From positions 19,690-83,689 of the forward strand of contig CAAGHA010000079.1 in assembly GCA_900769555.1 (NCBI GenBank): 64,000 nt of DNA, read 5' to 3'. Source of the stretch: Bacteroidales bacterium. Lineage in GTDB: Bacteria > Bacteroidota > Bacteroidia > Bacteroidales > Paludibacteraceae. Position numbers and translations under genes: made by a program. The notes beneath the pieces were generated by a model. The model made no database searches, was not told where the DNA came from, and saw only the letters and a program-made list of their open reading frames with translations. Positions 61,884 through 64,000 of this stretch are shown piece after piece (within the stretch, counting starts at the first letter, position 1; each line of letters opens with the position of its first letter).

Positions 61884-63710
61884 TCATTCAGATGTTGTTT
61901 GGAGTTTCATAATGCACTCCTTACAATCAAAGGATAGCTTAAATTTTTCGCAGGATTGAGATACTAAATAAAAGGGTTCTTTGTACACATCCTTTTTAGT
62001 TGATACTTTTGCGCAAAGTCCGAACGAATATTTTAGGCAGTGTTTGCAAGTCATCAAGTCAATCTCATTGCTCTTGCTTCTTTCATAAGAAAATTCTTTG
62101 ACATCTGATTTGTGTTGAATAAAAAATCTTTTTGCATGATCATTATGGATATTCTCTTTATAGTCGATTTCTGAATGAGGGTAGGGGTGTGATGTCTTTG
62201 GGAAATGTCGTACAGAACGAGGATGTTCAGCAATTCTTTTCTCTTCTAATTTTGCTAATAACTCTCTACGCCACTCTGCAATGAGTGAAGAGGGGATAAA
62301 AAAGGTTTGATCATCCGTAAAAACAACCTCTTTTACAGCAAAAGGAGTATTGCCCGATTTTTTGAGGGTGTTTATACTATTTTGACGTTGTTTTATTGCA
62401 TCTTTTGCAATTTCTTTTACGCTATTTTTTTCTATCGATAAAGAGATTCCATCTTCGTCTATTGCAGTCAATCGGAATCCGATTTTACACTCCTCTAACT
62501 TTACGGAAATTTCAATTTTTCTTTCCGCAGAAATTTTTGATAACGTATGTTCAAATTCGCTATCAAAATTTCGATAGATCAATGTTCCTTTGGGAATTAA
62601 AATCTTTTCAGCCGGAGTTATCCAATTTTTGTTAGCAACATTTACCTTAAATCCAATTAATTGATTGTCATTAGAGAAGAAACAACAGCCATCGCCGTTT
62701 GATATTTTTTTATTTGTCTCAATTTCAATTTTTCCATTTTTAAGATTAATGACTCTCCCTAATTTTTCTCCGATTGATTTTGGGGTGTTAAATGATGTTA
62801 TATCATCTTTGCGTCCATCTAAAAAATAGGCGGAGGATCCTCTGTGAAAACTCTTTTCGAGATTCGGTGTAAAAAAGTGAATTATTCTTCCTGACGAGCC
62901 TTTTTTGAGAGTATCATCAGTTTCTAATAGAGTATCCAATATTTTACGATAGTAGGCAGTTACATTTTTTACATACGAGATGTCTTTTAGGCGCCCCTCT
63001 ATTTTTAGGGAGGAGATGCCGGCTTGGATCATCTCTTTAATGTAATTGCTTCGATTCATATCTTTTAGAGAAAGCAGGTGGCTGTTTTTTGCGATATAGT
63101 TTCCATTGGCATCTATTAATGAGTAAGGAAGTCTGCAGAGTTGAGCACATCTTCCTCTGTTTGCGCTGCGTTGGCAAACGTGTTGACTTAAATAGCATCT
63201 GCCACTATAGGATACGCAAAGAGCACCATGAACAAACGCTTCTAATTTTACGGAACAATTTTGCGCAATGTTTGTGATCTCGTTAAGCGATAACTCTCGA
63301 GCTAAAACAACTTGTTCAAATCCGGCATCTTCCAAAAATTTCACCTTGTCAGGTGTACGATTATCCATTTGTGTACTCGCATGTAATGCAATTGGAGGGA
63401 GGGATAGTTGAGTTATACCAAAGTCCTGAATAATTAAAGCATCAGTCCCGATATTATACAATAAATTAATGAGTTTTTCGGCTTCAAGTAACTCTTTATC
63501 TGTAAGGATAGTGTTTAAAGCAACGTAAACCTTTGCATGATATAGATGAGCATAATTGATGAGTTGCTCAATCGATTTTATATCGTTACCGGCAGATGCT
63601 CGCGCACTAAATTGAGGAGCCCCAATATAGATTGCATCTGCGCCATGGCTTATGGCTTCTATACCATGCTCGGCAGTTTTGGCAGGAGATAGCAATTCAA
63701 TCTTGCGCAT
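61884..63710 (-). CDS. U32 family peptidase
   Basis: A 608-residue protein of peptidase family U32. The N-terminal barrel begins RKIELLSPAKTAEHGIEAI and holds GADAIYIGAPQFSARA. The signature region is LEAFVHGALCVSYSGRCYLSQH (about 157-178), with Cys-rich RSANRGRCAQLCRLPY next. The C-terminal half includes the DUF3656-type extension and a Cys cluster (CKHCLKYSFGLC). Relatives act in tRNA or quinone hydroxylation or as collagenase-type proteases, so the reaction is uncertain. I chose the start at 63710, 11 bp after metA; the longer ORF form overlaps metA. Confidence 0.88.
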   Translation of the reverse strand: MRKIELLSPAKTAEHGIEAISHGADAIYIGAPQFSARASAGNDIKSIEQLINYAHLYHAKVYVALNTILTDKELLEAEKLINLLYNIGTDALIIQDFGITQLSLPPIALHASTQMDNRTPDKVKFLEDAGFEQVVLARELSLNEITNIAQNCSVKLEAFVHGALCVSYSGRCYLSQHVCQRSANRGRCAQLCRLPYSLIDANGNYIAKNSHLLSLKDMNRSNYIKEMIQAGISSLKIEGRLKDISYVKNVTAYYRKILDTLLETDDTLKKGSSGRIIHFFTPNLEKSFHRGSSAYFLDGRKDDITSFNTPKSIGEKLGRVINLKNGKIEIETNKKISNGDGCCFFSNDNQLIGFKVNVANKNWITPAEKILIPKGTLIYRNFDSEFEHTLSKISAERKIEISVKLEECKIGFRLTAIDEDGISLSIEKNSVKEIAKDAIKQRQNSINTLKKSGNTPFAVKEVVFTDDQTFFIPSSLIAEWRRELLAKLEEKRIAEHPRSVRHFPKTSHPYPHSEIDYKENIHNDHAKRFFIQHKSDVKEFSYERSKSNEIDLMTCKHCLKYSFGLCAKVSTKKDVYKEPFYLVSQSCEKFKLSFDCKECIMKLQTTSE

Positions 63711-63721
63711 TATACATAATA

Positions 63722-64000
63722 TTATCGAATACGGTGAATATTGTACGGTGTCCGTTGGTAAACAAAATAGTTTAGCCAATTGGTGAATAATAAATTGGCG
63801 TGACTTCGCCAACGAACCAAAGGATTTTTCTCTGGATTGTTGTCCTCAAAGTAGTTGACAGGAATTTCAATTTCTAATCCTTTATTTTTGTCTCTGAAAT
63901 ATTCATCTGCGAGTGTGTTTGGAGCATATTCAGAGTGTCCCATAATAAAAAATTCTCGACCATTTCGCCCTTGAACCATATAAACTCCCGCATCAGGAGA
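63722..64000 (-). CDS. metA: homoserine O-acyltransferase MetA, C-terminal part
   Basis: The last 92 codons of a gene that continues past the right edge. GVYMVQGRNGREFFIMGHSEYAPNTLADEYFRD, PVNYFEDNNPEKNPLVRWRSHANLLFTNWLNYFVYQ and TPYNI match the end of MetA. The His in GHSEY is the catalytic His of the family, and the nearby Glu pairs with it. The enzyme acylates homoserine for methionine synthesis; acetyl or succinyl specificity cannot be told from this part. It is followed by the U32 peptidase gene, a common order in Bacteroidales. Confidence 0.93.
   Translation of the reverse strand, partial: SPDAGVYMVQGRNGREFFIMGHSEYAPNTLADEYFRDKNKGLEIEIPVNYFEDNNPEKNPLVRWRSHANLLFTNWLNYFVYQRTPYNIHRIR

Overview
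The window is low-GC chromosomal DNA from a member of the Bacteroidota, most likely order Bacteroidales. The signs are the promoter form TTTG-N19-TAnnTTTG in front of many genes, the gene order rpsU / tyrosine recombinase / hpf / tRNAs / tuf / tRNA-Trp / secE / nusG / rplKAJL / rpoBC, Bacteroidota families (DUF3467, DUF4294, DUF4377, Cbp1-like lipoprotein, HU-CCDC81 protein) and C-terminal tails of the type IX secretion system (T9SS) on secreted enzymes. Species and family cannot be fixed from the sequence.

Layout. 1-250: a possible small structured RNA, a terminator, then the promoter and a candidate operator of a TetR gene. 0.25-6.9 kb: one tightly packed operon for an efflux system (TetR, TolC-like porin, lipoprotein adaptor, two separate ABC ATPases, two ABC-2 permeases), laid out like E. 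coli ybhGFSR but with the double ATPase split into two proteins. 7.3-22.3 kb: information processing core (S21, Xer-type recombinase, HPF, five tRNAs, EF-Tu, SecE, NusG, L11, L1, L10, L7/L12, RpoB, RpoC, DUF3467 protein). 22.4-35.3 kb: accessory region with a DUF4377 protein, a PL11 rhamnogalacturonan lyase, a BspA-like leucine-rich repeat lipoprotein, an outer membrane barrel, a tandem pair of GH44-like enzymes, a small P-loop kinase and a GH43 enzyme. No SusC/SusD pair is present, and a short dispersed repeat lies in the gaps. 35.3-43.5 kb: housekeeping (panE, SPOR protein, folE, then a minus-strand CPBP/recX/prmC/AI-2E operon, an acidic protein coupled to rsmI, and a coiled-coil lipoprotein). 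43.7-50.4 kb: DUF4197 protein, CstA, HU-CCDC81 protein, DMP19 protein, and a minus-strand helix-hairpin-helix/beta-barrel protein with a second small barrel. 50.5-59.5 kb: DUF4294 protein, an IS3 OrfA relic, an orphan glycan-binding lipoprotein, LpxH-like hydrolase, MIP18-family protein, cardiolipin synthase, and an operon LOG / sacsin-like ATPase / ribD. 59.6-64 kb: a Wzx-type flippase, a decayed transposase interrupted by a 189-bp inverted-repeat element, a U32 peptidase and the 3' end of metA.

The most unusual points are: the asymmetric ABC pair, in which each subunit lacks a different catalytic motif; the sacsin-like HSP90-type ATPase translationally coupled to ribD; the repeat family around the glycoside hydrolases; the transposase relic with a MITE-like insert; and the candidate small RNA at the left edge. 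I found no CRISPR array, rRNA gene or complete insertion sequence.
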